Notes under the pieces: generated by a model
Database searches by the model: none
The model's input: the letters and a program-made list of their open reading frames with translations, nothing else
What the model was told of the DNA's origin: nothing
Origin: Rhizobium sp. BK376
GTDB taxonomy: Bacteria; Pseudomonadota; Alphaproteobacteria; Rhizobiales; Rhizobiaceae
Length of the DNA stretch: 64,000 nucleotides
Reading direction: 5' to 3'
Assembly: GCF_004341625.1 (NCBI RefSeq)
Contig: NZ_SLZG01000018.1
Span: forward strand, 41,459-105,458
Program-made: the position numbers and the translations under genes
Part shown: piece after piece, positions 18,208 through 25,275 of the stretch
Layout: each line of letters opens with the position of its first letter
Position numbering within the stretch: position 1 is the first letter of the stretch

Positions 18208-19104
18208 TCAGCTGGTGCGAACGCGTGCCAGGCCATCCTTGGCCGGCTGGTAGCTCGGGTCAAGATTGATTGCATGCTGATAGGAGCGGGCCGCCTTGGC
18301 CTTGTCACCCTTGCGCTCGTAAATGAGCGCCTGGTTTGCCCAGGATTCGGCAATCTTGTCGTTGAGCTCGATGGCGTGGTTGAAGTCGGCGAAGGCGTTG
18401 TCGTCGTCGTTCAGCGCCACGTAGGACGTGCCACGGCCGTTATAGGGCTCCGGAGAATTAGGAGCCAGCGAGATGGCCTTCGAGAAGTCCTCGATCGCCT
18501 TATCCTGTTGGTTGCGCTTCTGGTAGATCAGGCCGCGGCCGTGATAGGCGCGCCCATCCGTGGTGCCGAGCTGGATCGCCTTGGAGAAATCGTTGAAGGC
18601 GTCGTCGTCGCGGCCTGCGCTGCGATAGATGTTGCCGCGACCGATATAGGCGACGTCGTAGTTCGGATTGATCTGCAGGGCCATGTTGTAGTCTGCAACC
18701 GCCTCGGGCTGCTTGCCCATGTTGCGGTAGACCAGCGCGCGGTTGGCGTAGGCCTGGTAGAATTTCGGATTCAGCTGGATCGCCTGGTTGAAGTCTGCGA
18801 GCGAACGGCTGAATTCACCGGCGCGTCCATAGGCGGAGCCGCGGACGTTATAGCCTTCCGGATCCTGAGGATTGGCATTGATGACCGAGGTCAGCGAAGC
18901 GATGTTTTCCTGAGACCCTTGCGCCTTGTCGATTCGGATGACGGTGTCGGCGTTGTTCGTCTGGCAGCCTGCAAGACAAATGGCACCAAGAAGCGCCATG
19001 ATCGGCAAGGAGGCAAAGCGCCTCTTCGAAAGAGAATTAAACGGTTTCGAAGAAACGGTCGCTTGGATATTCGTGACTGCCATTATCGGGTTCGCTTTCC
19101 CCAT
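18208..19104 (-). CDS. TPR-repeat lipoprotein
   Basis: Up to 298 residues; the ATG at 19104 and the ATG at 19083 are both possible and neither has a clear ribosome site. The N-terminal hydrophobic segment ends in the lipobox LAGC followed by QTNNADT, so this is a predicted lipoprotein. From about residue 65 it is built of six to seven 34-residue tetratricopeptide repeats with recurring patterns such as YNVRGSAYGRAGEFSRSLADFNQAI and AYIGRGNIYRSAGRDDDAFNDFSKAI. TPR lipoproteins of this type act as scaffolds at the membrane, for example NlpI-like adaptors of cell-wall hydrolases. It lies upstream in the minus-strand row after rpsU, whose terminator separates them. Confidence 0.85.
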   Translation of the reverse strand: MGKANPIMAVTNIQATVSSKPFNSLSKRRFASLPIMALLGAICLAGCQTNNADTVIRIDKAQGSQENIASLTSVINANPQDPEGYNVRGSAYGRAGEFSRSLADFNQAIQLNPKFYQAYANRALVYRNMGKQPEAVADYNMALQINPNYDVAYIGRGNIYRSAGRDDDAFNDFSKAIQLGTTDGRAYHGRGLIYQKRNQQDKAIEDFSKAISLAPNSPEPYNGRGTSYVALNDDDNAFADFNHAIELNDKIAESWANQALIYERKGDKAKAARSYQHAINLDPSYQPAKDGLARVRTS

Positions 19105-19148
19105 ACGTCATATCAGTTTCGTCTGATATACATTATCAGAGACAAATC

Positions 19149-19180
19149 AAAAAGGCGGCGGCGAACGATTCGCCCCCGCC
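19149..19180 (-). terminator. Intrinsic terminator of rpsU
   Basis: Reading leftward after the rpsU stop: GGCGGGGGCGAA, a short loop, and TTCGCCGCCGCC pair over 12 positions with one mismatch and run into TTTTT. This is a classic intrinsic terminator 37 bases after the stop codon and before the TPR gene. Confidence 0.85.
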
Positions 19181-19216
19181 AGACAAGTGCATCTGAAAAC
19201 GTCGAAATAACGACAA

Positions 19217-19429
19217 TTAACGCGCGACAACACCTTCGCGCTGTGCACGCTTGCGTGCCAGCTTACGAACGCGACGAACAGCTTCTGCCTTTTCGCGAGC
19301 GCGCTTCTGCGAGGGCTTCTCGTAGTAATCGCGCATCTTCATTTCGCGGAAAATGCCTTCGCGCTGCATCTTCTTCTTCAGAGCGCGGAGAGCCTGGTCA
19401 ACATTGTTATCGCGGACAAGTACCTGCAC
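19217..19429 (-). CDS. rpsU: 30S ribosomal protein bS21
   Basis: A 70-residue, strongly basic protein starting at a GTG at 19429 (VQVLVRDNNVDQALRALK). The GTG start is chosen because bS21 in alphaproteobacteria begins exactly with MQVLVRDN and is about 70 residues long; the frame extends upstream to an ATG at 19516, but that would add 29 atypical residues. GGGA lies six bases upstream of the GTG, with a further AAAGGA before it. Further family marks are KKKMQREGIFREMK, YEKPSQKRAREKAEA and the arginine-rich tail. bS21 joins the small subunit and helps initiation. An intrinsic terminator follows. Confidence 0.93.
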   Translation of the reverse strand: MQVLVRDNNVDQALRALKKKMQREGIFREMKMRDYYEKPSQKRAREKAEAVRRVRKLARKRAQREGVVAR

Positions 19430-19643
19430 GTGAAATCCCGTTCCTTTGGTTTTGGTTGTCAGCCGGCGGAAATCAGCAATTTCCGGGGGCAATAAAATAG
19501 TGTTCGCTAGGCCCATGACCTTGCGATTGGTAGGGCGAGATAACAGATCACCTTGTCAAAGTCCAGCCGGAACCTGGGGTTTTAGGGCGGAAAAACGGAG
19601 GCATTTGGCCTTTCTGCCCCAAACATCCTGATTGGAACGGAAT

Positions 19644-20135
19644 TTACAGGGTGCCAATGATCCGCCCAACGGAGGTTAGTACGCCGTTCCAGACGCAGCA
19701 ACCGGCAAAGGTCGAGAGCGCGAATCTGGTCACGCCGACGCTTGAGCTACCGTAGAGCAGACCCGTATAGGCCCTTGCGACAGGCAGGAGCTGTACGGCG
19801 ATGACGCCCGCCACGGTCGTGCCCGCCAAGCCTGTGACCGGCCGCGCTGATCGGGCATATCGCTCGAGAAGGCGATGTCTGCGCTCGTGCCATCCGTATG
19901 TCCCGGCTGCGCGGGCGATTCCAAACCAGCACAGGGAACCGATTGTCGAACCCATGGCGGTAACGAGGATCAGGGCGAGGAAAGCCGCCGGTCGACCATC
20001 CGACAGGATGCCGAGTATGAGGTAGAGGCCGATGGATGGAATTACGGGCAGCAATTTTTCGATCGAGGCGACGAGGAAGGCGCCAGCCAGCCCGCAGGAG
20101 ACGAGGGATTGCGCGAATGCGGGGAGGTCGGCCAT
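19644..20135 (-). CDS. DedA-like membrane protein
   Basis: A 163-residue integral membrane protein with about four hydrophobic segments. The order of features resembles the DedA/SNARE-associated family: an early helix pair with LPVIPS, then a glycine-containing helix (ILVTAMGSTIGSLCWFGIARAAG), a basic loop, an R-containing helix region (LLPVARAYTGLLYG) and a final helix with CCVWNGVLTSVGRIIG. It is shorter than most members. DedA proteins act in lipid and undecaprenyl-phosphate traffic across the inner membrane. It starts two bases after the stop of the PmtA-like gene, so the two form an operon. Confidence 0.6.
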   Translation of the reverse strand: MADLPAFAQSLVSCGLAGAFLVASIEKLLPVIPSIGLYLILGILSDGRPAAFLALILVTAMGSTIGSLCWFGIARAAGTYGWHERRHRLLERYARSARPVTGLAGTTVAGVIAVQLLPVARAYTGLLYGSSSVGVTRFALSTFAGCCVWNGVLTSVGRIIGTL

Positions 20136-20137
20136 GA

Positions 20138-20701
20138 TCAGGAGGGTTTCCTGGACAGTTTGAAAACGCTGGCCGGCGGCAAATTCAGCCGAACGCGACC
20201 GAGCCTTTCTGATTCCAGCCCCAGCCTGTCCATCACGTCAGCGGGCACCGAACAGGCGGCGCCATAGGTGAATTGGTAGAAACTGCCGTCCCCGTGCAGC
20301 AAGGACAGGGCCTCGCTGAGGATCGCAAATATCGTATCCTTCGGCATGTTGCGGAAAGGGAGGCCGCTGACTACGGCGGCATAGCTGTCTTTCTTCAGGT
20401 CAGGAAGATGCCCGGCGTCGCGCTGAAGCACGGTAACACCGGGAAACCGCCGTCGTAGCAAGGAGACGAACGGCTTCTCGATCTCAACGAGCGTCAGGTC
20501 CGCAGGCCCCACGCCCTTGTCGAGCAGCGTCTGCGTGAACACGCCCGTTCCCGGACCGAGTTCCAGAATACGGCCGGAGCCGGGCGTGATTTCACTCGTG
20601 ATCAAACGCGCCAGATAGGGACCGGATGGCGCGATCGCGCCGATCGTGCGCGGCGCGCGGATGAGGTTTGCAAAGAAGGCGGGCAGGGACGGCAGGGGCA
20701 T
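20138..20701 (-). CDS. PmtA-like class I SAM-dependent methyltransferase
   Basis: A 187-residue methyltransferase. The SAM-binding motif is ILELGPGTGVFTQTLL near residue 45, with an acidic strand LTLVEIEKPFVSLLRRRFP, a DAG motif in QRDAGHLPDL, and SGLPFRNMP in the place where PmtA-type enzymes have a similar SGLP or SAIP block. The N-terminal RAPRTIGAIAPSG also fits rhizobial phospholipid N-methyltransferase PmtA, which methylates phosphatidylethanolamine toward phosphatidylcholine. The resemblance is to the family; substrate could also be another lipid or small molecule. It is followed two bases later by a DedA-like gene and preceded, with a gap of about 97 bases, by a two-component system on the same strand. 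Confidence 0.7.
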   Translation of the reverse strand: MPLPSLPAFFANLIRAPRTIGAIAPSGPYLARLITSEITPGSGRILELGPGTGVFTQTLLDKGVGPADLTLVEIEKPFVSLLRRRFPGVTVLQRDAGHLPDLKKDSYAAVVSGLPFRNMPKDTIFAILSEALSLLHGDGSFYQFTYGAACSVPADVMDRLGLESERLGRVRLNLPPASVFKLSRKPS

Positions 20702-20798
20702 TTCGGTCTCCGGGTTGCGATCGGCAGGGGTGCCTCACGCAGTCCTGACGGGTCCGCATTATGGGAGCATTACGTCCCCCCGACCCTCGCGATGAAAT

Positions 20799-22160
20799 TC
20801 AGGTGTCCGAGGCTGCGGGCGGAAAGGCGATGTTGAAGCTTGCGCCGCCGCCCGGCGCGTCTCCCACCCAGATCCGGCCGCCGTGGAATTCGACGATGTC
20901 CTTCACCAGATGCAGGCCGAGCCCTACGCCCTCGGTTGGGCTTCCTATCCGCTGAAAGGGTTCGAAGATCCTCTCCCTGTCGGCTTGGGGAATTCCATCT
21001 CCTTCGTCGCTGATCGAAATATCGGCGGGATGTTTGACGAGGATCGTAATAACGCCGCTGCGGCCGCCGTGCTGAACGGCATTCTGCACCAGATTGGCGA
21101 CGGCTCTCTCGATGGATGCGGCATCGCCGACGATCGGAAGAGGTGACGAAGGCATCTGGAAATCGGCGGTATAGCCGGCAGCGATGATCAGGGGAGCAAG
21201 CTCGATCGCCTGCCGTCGCACCAGGGCGCAAAGGTCGACCATTTGCGATTCCCTGGCATTGCTGTTCAGCCGCTGAAGGTCGAGAAGCTGTTCTGCAAGG
21301 GTAGCAAGCCGCGAGATGTCTTCGGCAAGCCGCTCCGTGGCGGCGGTCTTCTCCATTGTCGCGAGCCGCGCCTGGAGGATGGCGATCGGAGTTCGAAGTT
21401 CGTGCGCTGCCGCCAGCATGAAGCGTTTCTGGCGGTGATAGGCGTCGTCGAGCCGCGCCAGGGTGTCGTTTACGGTCAGCACCAGGGGTGCGATTTCCGA
21501 CGGTACGGTTTCAAGCGGCAGCCGGTAACCGCGATCCTCGGCATTGATACGTTCGGCGGCACGTGCAACGGCTTCAAGGCTTCTGTGAACGCCTCGGGCG
21601 ACGAAAGGCGTGACGGCCAGCGTTATCAGGCCAGTCAGCACGATGGCCGGGATGACTGCGCCTGATGCAAAGGCGGCAAGCGTCAGCAGAAGCTTTGCGG
21701 GTGGCAATATGCCTTGCCGACCAACGATGATGGTAAGCGGGCCGTGCGGGCTGGCAACGGTCTTCAGGCGCGCGGCCATCGCCGCGGGGTCGCTTATGTC
21801 ACTGTTGAACCGCGCCTCGGCGACTATGGGGCCAAGCGCGCCGATTTCGAGGAATGGCGCCGGCACGGGGCCTTCACGAAGGGTTCGTCCATCCCGGTCG
21901 CGGACGAGGGCCCAGAAACCGGGTGCCTGCTTGCGTTCCCTTTCCAGGCCCGCGGTTTCGATCAGGCGCATGCTTCCATCTTCCTGCCACGCGATGGAGG
22001 CGGCAACGGCGGTAATCGAATCTTCGTCCGGCGCCGACAGGCCGGTAAAGCCGCTGCCCCACAGGCCGAAGACAAAGAGGATGCCCAGGGAAAGACAGGT
22101 TGCCGCCTGCAGCAGGAAAAGACGGCGGATCAGGCGCCATTTCAAAGAGCGGAAGCGCAT
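20799..22160 (-). CDS. Sensor histidine kinase of an OmpR-type two-component system
   Basis: A 453-residue kinase with two membrane helices (about residues 15-37 and 160-190) around a small periplasmic region, a HAMP linker (RINAEDRGYRLPLE), a HisKA box AAAHELRTPIAIL near residue 250, and the ATP domain with N-box ANLVQNAVQHG, DEGDGIP and GVGLGLHLVKDIVEFHGG. All catalytic blocks are intact. The ATG at 22160 follows the regulator stop by two bases; an in-frame GTG at 22166 overlaps it by four. It forms an operon with the regulator gene and reads toward the PmtA-like and DedA-like genes. Confidence 0.92.
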   Translation of the reverse strand: MRFRSLKWRLIRRLFLLQAATCLSLGILFVFGLWGSGFTGLSAPDEDSITAVAASIAWQEDGSMRLIETAGLERERKQAPGFWALVRDRDGRTLREGPVPAPFLEIGALGPIVAEARFNSDISDPAAMAARLKTVASPHGPLTIIVGRQGILPPAKLLLTLAAFASGAVIPAIVLTGLITLAVTPFVARGVHRSLEAVARAAERINAEDRGYRLPLETVPSEIAPLVLTVNDTLARLDDAYHRQKRFMLAAAHELRTPIAILQARLATMEKTAATERLAEDISRLATLAEQLLDLQRLNSNARESQMVDLCALVRRQAIELAPLIIAAGYTADFQMPSSPLPIVGDAASIERAVANLVQNAVQHGGRSGVITILVKHPADISISDEGDGIPQADRERIFEPFQRIGSPTEGVGLGLHLVKDIVEFHGGRIWVGDAPGGGASFNIAFPPAASDT

Positions 22161-22162
22161 CG

Positions 22163-22846
22163 TCACGCGCGCGTTTGGCGGATGAGATAGCCGATGCCGC
22201 GGATCGTGTGGATCTCGACTCCGGCCGCGGCCGCCTCAAGCCGCCGTCGCAGGCGAGATACATGGGCATCGAGCGCGTTGGACTGGATGTCGTCGCCAAG
22301 GCCGTAGACGGCTTCCTCGAGGCTCGACCGTTCGACGGTACGGCCGGCGCGTCGCATCAATGCTTCGAGAACCAGCAGTTCCCGGCGCGGCATCTCGATC
22401 AGGCTTTCGCCGATCCGTGCTTCCCGATTGAGAAGGTCGAAGCGCAATTCTCCCATCCGCAGCGGCTTCGCATCCAGCGTTCCCGGCCGCCGCAGCACCG
22501 CCCTCAGGCGTGCCATCAGCTCCTCGACGGCAAAGGGCTTGGCGATATAGTCGTCCGCGCCCTCATCGAGCCCTTCGATCCTGTCGTGCAATTCGCTTCT
22601 TGCGGTCAGCAAGATGACGGGAACGCCGCCCTTGCCAATCTCGCGGGCGAGCTTGACCAGCGTCAGCCCGTCGCCATCCGGAAGGCTCCTGTCGAGCAGC
22701 AGCGCGTCATAACCTCGCGGGAGCCGCAAGGCCTCTTCGGCATCGCTGATCGTGGAGAGGTGATCGACAACCAGATCATAGTTTCGAAGTGCCGCGGAGA
22801 GTGCGGCAGCAAGCTCCGGCTCGTCTTCTACCAATAGGACACGCAT
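22163..22846 (-). CDS. OmpR/PhoB-family response regulator
   Basis: A 227-residue regulator starting MRVLLVEDEPELA, with GAGG seven bases upstream; the frame extends 16 codons further but those residues do not belong to the receiver. The receiver domain has acidic pocket residues E7 and D8, the phosphoacceptor D52 in LLLDRSLPDGDG, T/K switch residues in LLTARS and KPF. The C-terminal winged helix (ELLVLEALMRRAGRTVERSSLEEAVYG, then VSRLRRRLE and IRGIGYLI) is the OmpR-type DNA-binding domain. Partner of the kinase just downstream. The regulon is unknown; the following lipid-type genes are candidates. Confidence 0.93.
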   Translation of the reverse strand: MRVLLVEDEPELAAALSAALRNYDLVVDHLSTISDAEEALRLPRGYDALLLDRSLPDGDGLTLVKLAREIGKGGVPVILLTARSELHDRIEGLDEGADDYIAKPFAVEELMARLRAVLRRPGTLDAKPLRMGELRFDLLNREARIGESLIEMPRRELLVLEALMRRAGRTVERSSLEEAVYGLGDDIQSNALDAHVSRLRRRLEAAAAGVEIHTIRGIGYLIRQTRA

Positions 22847-23003
22847 CTCGCCACCTCGCTCCACGCTTGTGGAGAGGCAACATTGCGCGAGCATGACGTC
22901 GTGGCGAGGTTTTGATGCGAATAAGCGCGGATTATACGATCGCGAGGTGGATCAAGCCATCATTTGCTGGGCAGCTCGGCGGGGCCTGCTCCCCAAATGT
23001 AAA

Positions 23004-23029
23004 GGGACGGCGCCGGTTTCCGCCGTCCC
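23004..23029 (-). terminator. Terminator of the His-rich exported protein gene
   Basis: GGGACGGCG and CGCCGTCCC form a nine-base-pair GC-rich stem with an eight-base loop. Read leftward it follows the stop of the 23053-23394 gene by 23 bases and continues into TTTACATTT. It could also block read-through from the opposite side. Confidence 0.7.
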
Positions 23030-23052
23030 GTGCGTGCATCAACCGCTATCGA

Positions 23053-23394
23053 TCAATAATCGCCGTCTTCGTAGTAACGATTGTCATAATAGCGATTATC
23101 ATAATAGTGGCGGTGGTAACGATAGTAGCGATCGCGCGGATACTCGTCGTAGTAGTAGCGGTGCTGGTTGGCGACCGCGCCGCCGATGATGGCGCCGGCG
23201 GCAAGGCCACCGATTATCGCGCCGGCATTGTTGTTGTGGTGATGATGGTGATGCCAATGGTCATCGACCTTTACAACGTCAGGGTTATCGCCGGTCTGTT
23301 CGTGAATCGTCGGCATCGCGGGCGCAGCATAGACAGGCGCTACGCCGGCAAGGCCGGTTGCCAAAGTGAGGGCAATGATTGCAAGTTTTTTCAT
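23053..23394 (-). CDS. Small exported protein with His-rich linker and glycine-zipper segment
   Basis: A 113-residue protein starting MKKLAIIALTL (ATG at 23394; an ATG at 23406 is too close to the AAGGAA ribosome site). The signal peptide ends around VYAAPA. The mature part has a run WHHHHHHNNN, a glycine-rich hydrophobic zipper (AGAIIGGLAAGAIIGGAVANQ) that could insert in a membrane, and a Tyr/Arg/Asp-rich repeat tail (RYYDNRYYDNRYYEDGDY). The His cluster could bind metal. I do not recognise a named family; similar glycine-zipper and YRRY-tail proteins are frequent in Rhizobiales. Function unknown. Confidence 0.72.
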   Translation of the reverse strand: MKKLAIIALTLATGLAGVAPVYAAPAMPTIHEQTGDNPDVVKVDDHWHHHHHHNNNAGAIIGGLAAGAIIGGAVANQHRYYYDEYPRDRYYRYHRHYYDNRYYDNRYYEDGDY

Positions 23395-23666
23395 GTCATT
23401 CACCATTTCCTTTCACTTAAGAAACGGCTGAGCCGCAGTTTTGTGCCATCAGACAAAAGTCCCGGGTGGGGTAGGGTCGTCTCTGCGGCCGGTTTTTCTG
23501 ATGAGGAAGGCATTCGGCCCGCGGCAAGTTATTAGCCACGACGACATTCTTTTGCCCGTGTCGAAAGCCGAGTCCGATTGCGTCGCAAAAGAACCGTTGT
23601 GTCGGTTTTCGATTTGCGATTTGTATGGCCCATCGGAAGGGCTCTGCCTGAAGGAGTTGAGGGCGA

Positions 23667-24920
23667 ATGCGGAAATATTCGGTTTTTGCCGTGGCACGCG
23701 AGGCGTTGCGGGCTCACAAGGGTTGGGAGGCGCAGTGGACCTCGCCCGAGCCGCGCAAGGAATACGACGTTATCATCGTCGGCGCCGGCGGCCATGGCCT
23801 TGGTGCGGCCTATTACCTTGCCAAGGAGCACGGCATCACCAATGTCGCCGTCATCGAGAAGGGCTGGCTCGGCGGCGGCAATACCGGCCGCAACACGACG
23901 ATCATCCGCTCGAACTATCTCTACGAAGAGAGCATGCATATCTACGAGCATTCCATGAAGCTGTGGGAGAACCTGTCGCAGGATCTCAACTACAACGTCA
24001 TGTATTCGCCACGCGGCGTGATGATGCTCTCGCACAACATCCATGACCGGCAGTCGTTCAAGCGGCATATCCATGCCAACCGGCTCTACGGCATCGACAA
24101 TGAATGGCTGACGCCCGAGCAGGCAAAGGCCTTCTGCCCGCCGCTCGATATTTCCAGCACCGCCCGCTATCCGATCAACGGCGCTGCCCTGCAGCGGCGC
24201 GGCGGTACGGCCCGCCATGACGCGGTCGCCTGGGGTTATGCTCGCGCTGCATCCGATCGCGGTGTTCACATCATCCAGAATTGCGAAGTGACCGGCATCC
24301 GCCGCGGTCCCGACGGGCGTGTCATGGGCGTCGAAACGTCCCGCGGCTTCATCGGTGCCAAGAAGATCGGCGTATCGGCCGCCGGCCACACGACGACGGT
24401 CATGAAGATGGCCGACGTTCGCGTGCCGCTGCAGTCGAGCCCGCTGCAGGCGCTGGTGTCTGAGCCGCTGAAGCCGATCTTCCCCTGCGTCGTCATGTCG
24501 AACACGGTGCATGCCTATATCTCGCAGTCCGACAAGGGCGAGCTTGTCATCGGCGCCGGCACCGACCAGTACAATTCCTACAGCCAGACCGGCGGCCTGC
24601 AGATCATCACGCATACGCTCGACGCCATTTGCGAGCTCTTCCCGATGTTCCGCCGCGTCAAGATGATGCGCTCCTGGGGCGGCATCGTCGACAACACGCC
24701 GGATCGTTCGGCGATCCAGTCGAAGACGCCGGTTCCGGGTCTCTACGTCAATTGCGGCTGGGGAACGGGCGGCTTCAAGGCGACGCCCGGCTCGGCCAAT
24801 CTCTTCGCGCATCTGATCGCGCGAGACGAGCCGCACAAGTTCAACGCCGGGCTGACGCTCGATCGCTTCCGTTCCGGACGGCTCATCGACGAAGCCGCTG
24901 CTGCCGCCGTCGCGCACTGA
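23667..24920 (+). CDS. soxB: Sarcosine oxidase subunit beta
   Basis: A 417-residue flavoprotein subunit of heterotetrameric sarcosine oxidase, which oxidatively demethylates sarcosine to glycine and passes the one-carbon unit to tetrahydrofolate. The FAD motif is VIIVGAGGHGLGAAYYLA near residue 35. The residues around RHDAVAWG (His near 184) match the site where FMN is covalently bound in this enzyme class. Substrate-side features include RSNYLYEES and the C-terminal NCGWGTGGFKATPGSANLFAHLI closing loop. AAGGAG lies upstream of the ATG. First gene of soxB-soxD-soxA-soxG, with soxD 13 bases downstream. Confidence 0.96.
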   Translation: MRKYSVFAVAREALRAHKGWEAQWTSPEPRKEYDVIIVGAGGHGLGAAYYLAKEHGITNVAVIEKGWLGGGNTGRNTTIIRSNYLYEESMHIYEHSMKLWENLSQDLNYNVMYSPRGVMMLSHNIHDRQSFKRHIHANRLYGIDNEWLTPEQAKAFCPPLDISSTARYPINGAALQRRGGTARHDAVAWGYARAASDRGVHIIQNCEVTGIRRGPDGRVMGVETSRGFIGAKKIGVSAAGHTTTVMKMADVRVPLQSSPLQALVSEPLKPIFPCVVMSNTVHAYISQSDKGELVIGAGTDQYNSYSQTGGLQIITHTLDAICELFPMFRRVKMMRSWGGIVDNTPDRSAIQSKTPVPGLYVNCGWGTGGFKATPGSANLFAHLIARDEPHKFNAGLTLDRFRSGRLIDEAAAAAVAH

Positions 24921-24933
24921 CACGAGGTTATCA

Positions 24934-25275
24934 ATGCTTCTGATCCACTGCCCCTACTGTCAGGAAGAGCGCTCGGAGCTCGAATTCCGCAATGCCGGCG
25001 ATGCGCATATCGTGCGGCCGGCGAATATTGCTGCGATTTCGGACGAGGAATTCGAGGAATATTTCTTCCTGCGCGACAATCCGAAGGGCCTCATCTTCGA
25101 GCGCTGGCGCCATATTCATGGCTGCGGCCGCTTCTTCAATGCGGCCCGCGATACCGTCAGCGACAAGTTCCTGATGACCTACAAGGCAGGGGAGCCGAAG
25201 CCGGATCTGCATCCGGCCCCGGCCACGAGCGCCACCGTCGAAACCTATGAAGCGACGGAAGGAGACGCACGATGA
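24934..25275 (+). CDS. soxD: Sarcosine oxidase subunit delta
   Basis: A 113-residue small subunit. Its zinc-binding residues can be placed: Cys6 and Cys9 in HCPYC, then His and Cys in HIHGCGRFFN around residues 59-63. The motif NPKGLIFERWRH is also typical. The subunit contributes to the assembly of the heterotetramer. It overlaps the start of soxA by four bases (ATGA), so translation is coupled. Confidence 0.95.
   Translation: MLLIHCPYCQEERSELEFRNAGDAHIVRPANIAAISDEEFEEYFFLRDNPKGLIFERWRHIHGCGRFFNAARDTVSDKFLMTYKAGEPKPDLHPAPATSATVETYEATEGDAR

Noticed and set aside
18133..19500. Open frame of 455 codons on the plus strand across the TPR gene and rpsU
   Set aside because: It crosses two real minus-strand genes and their terminator, and has no domain or start signal.
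23395..23666. Possible riboswitch in the leader of the sox operon
   Set aside because: I looked for glycine-riboswitch-like or THF-type stems and found none that could be supported.
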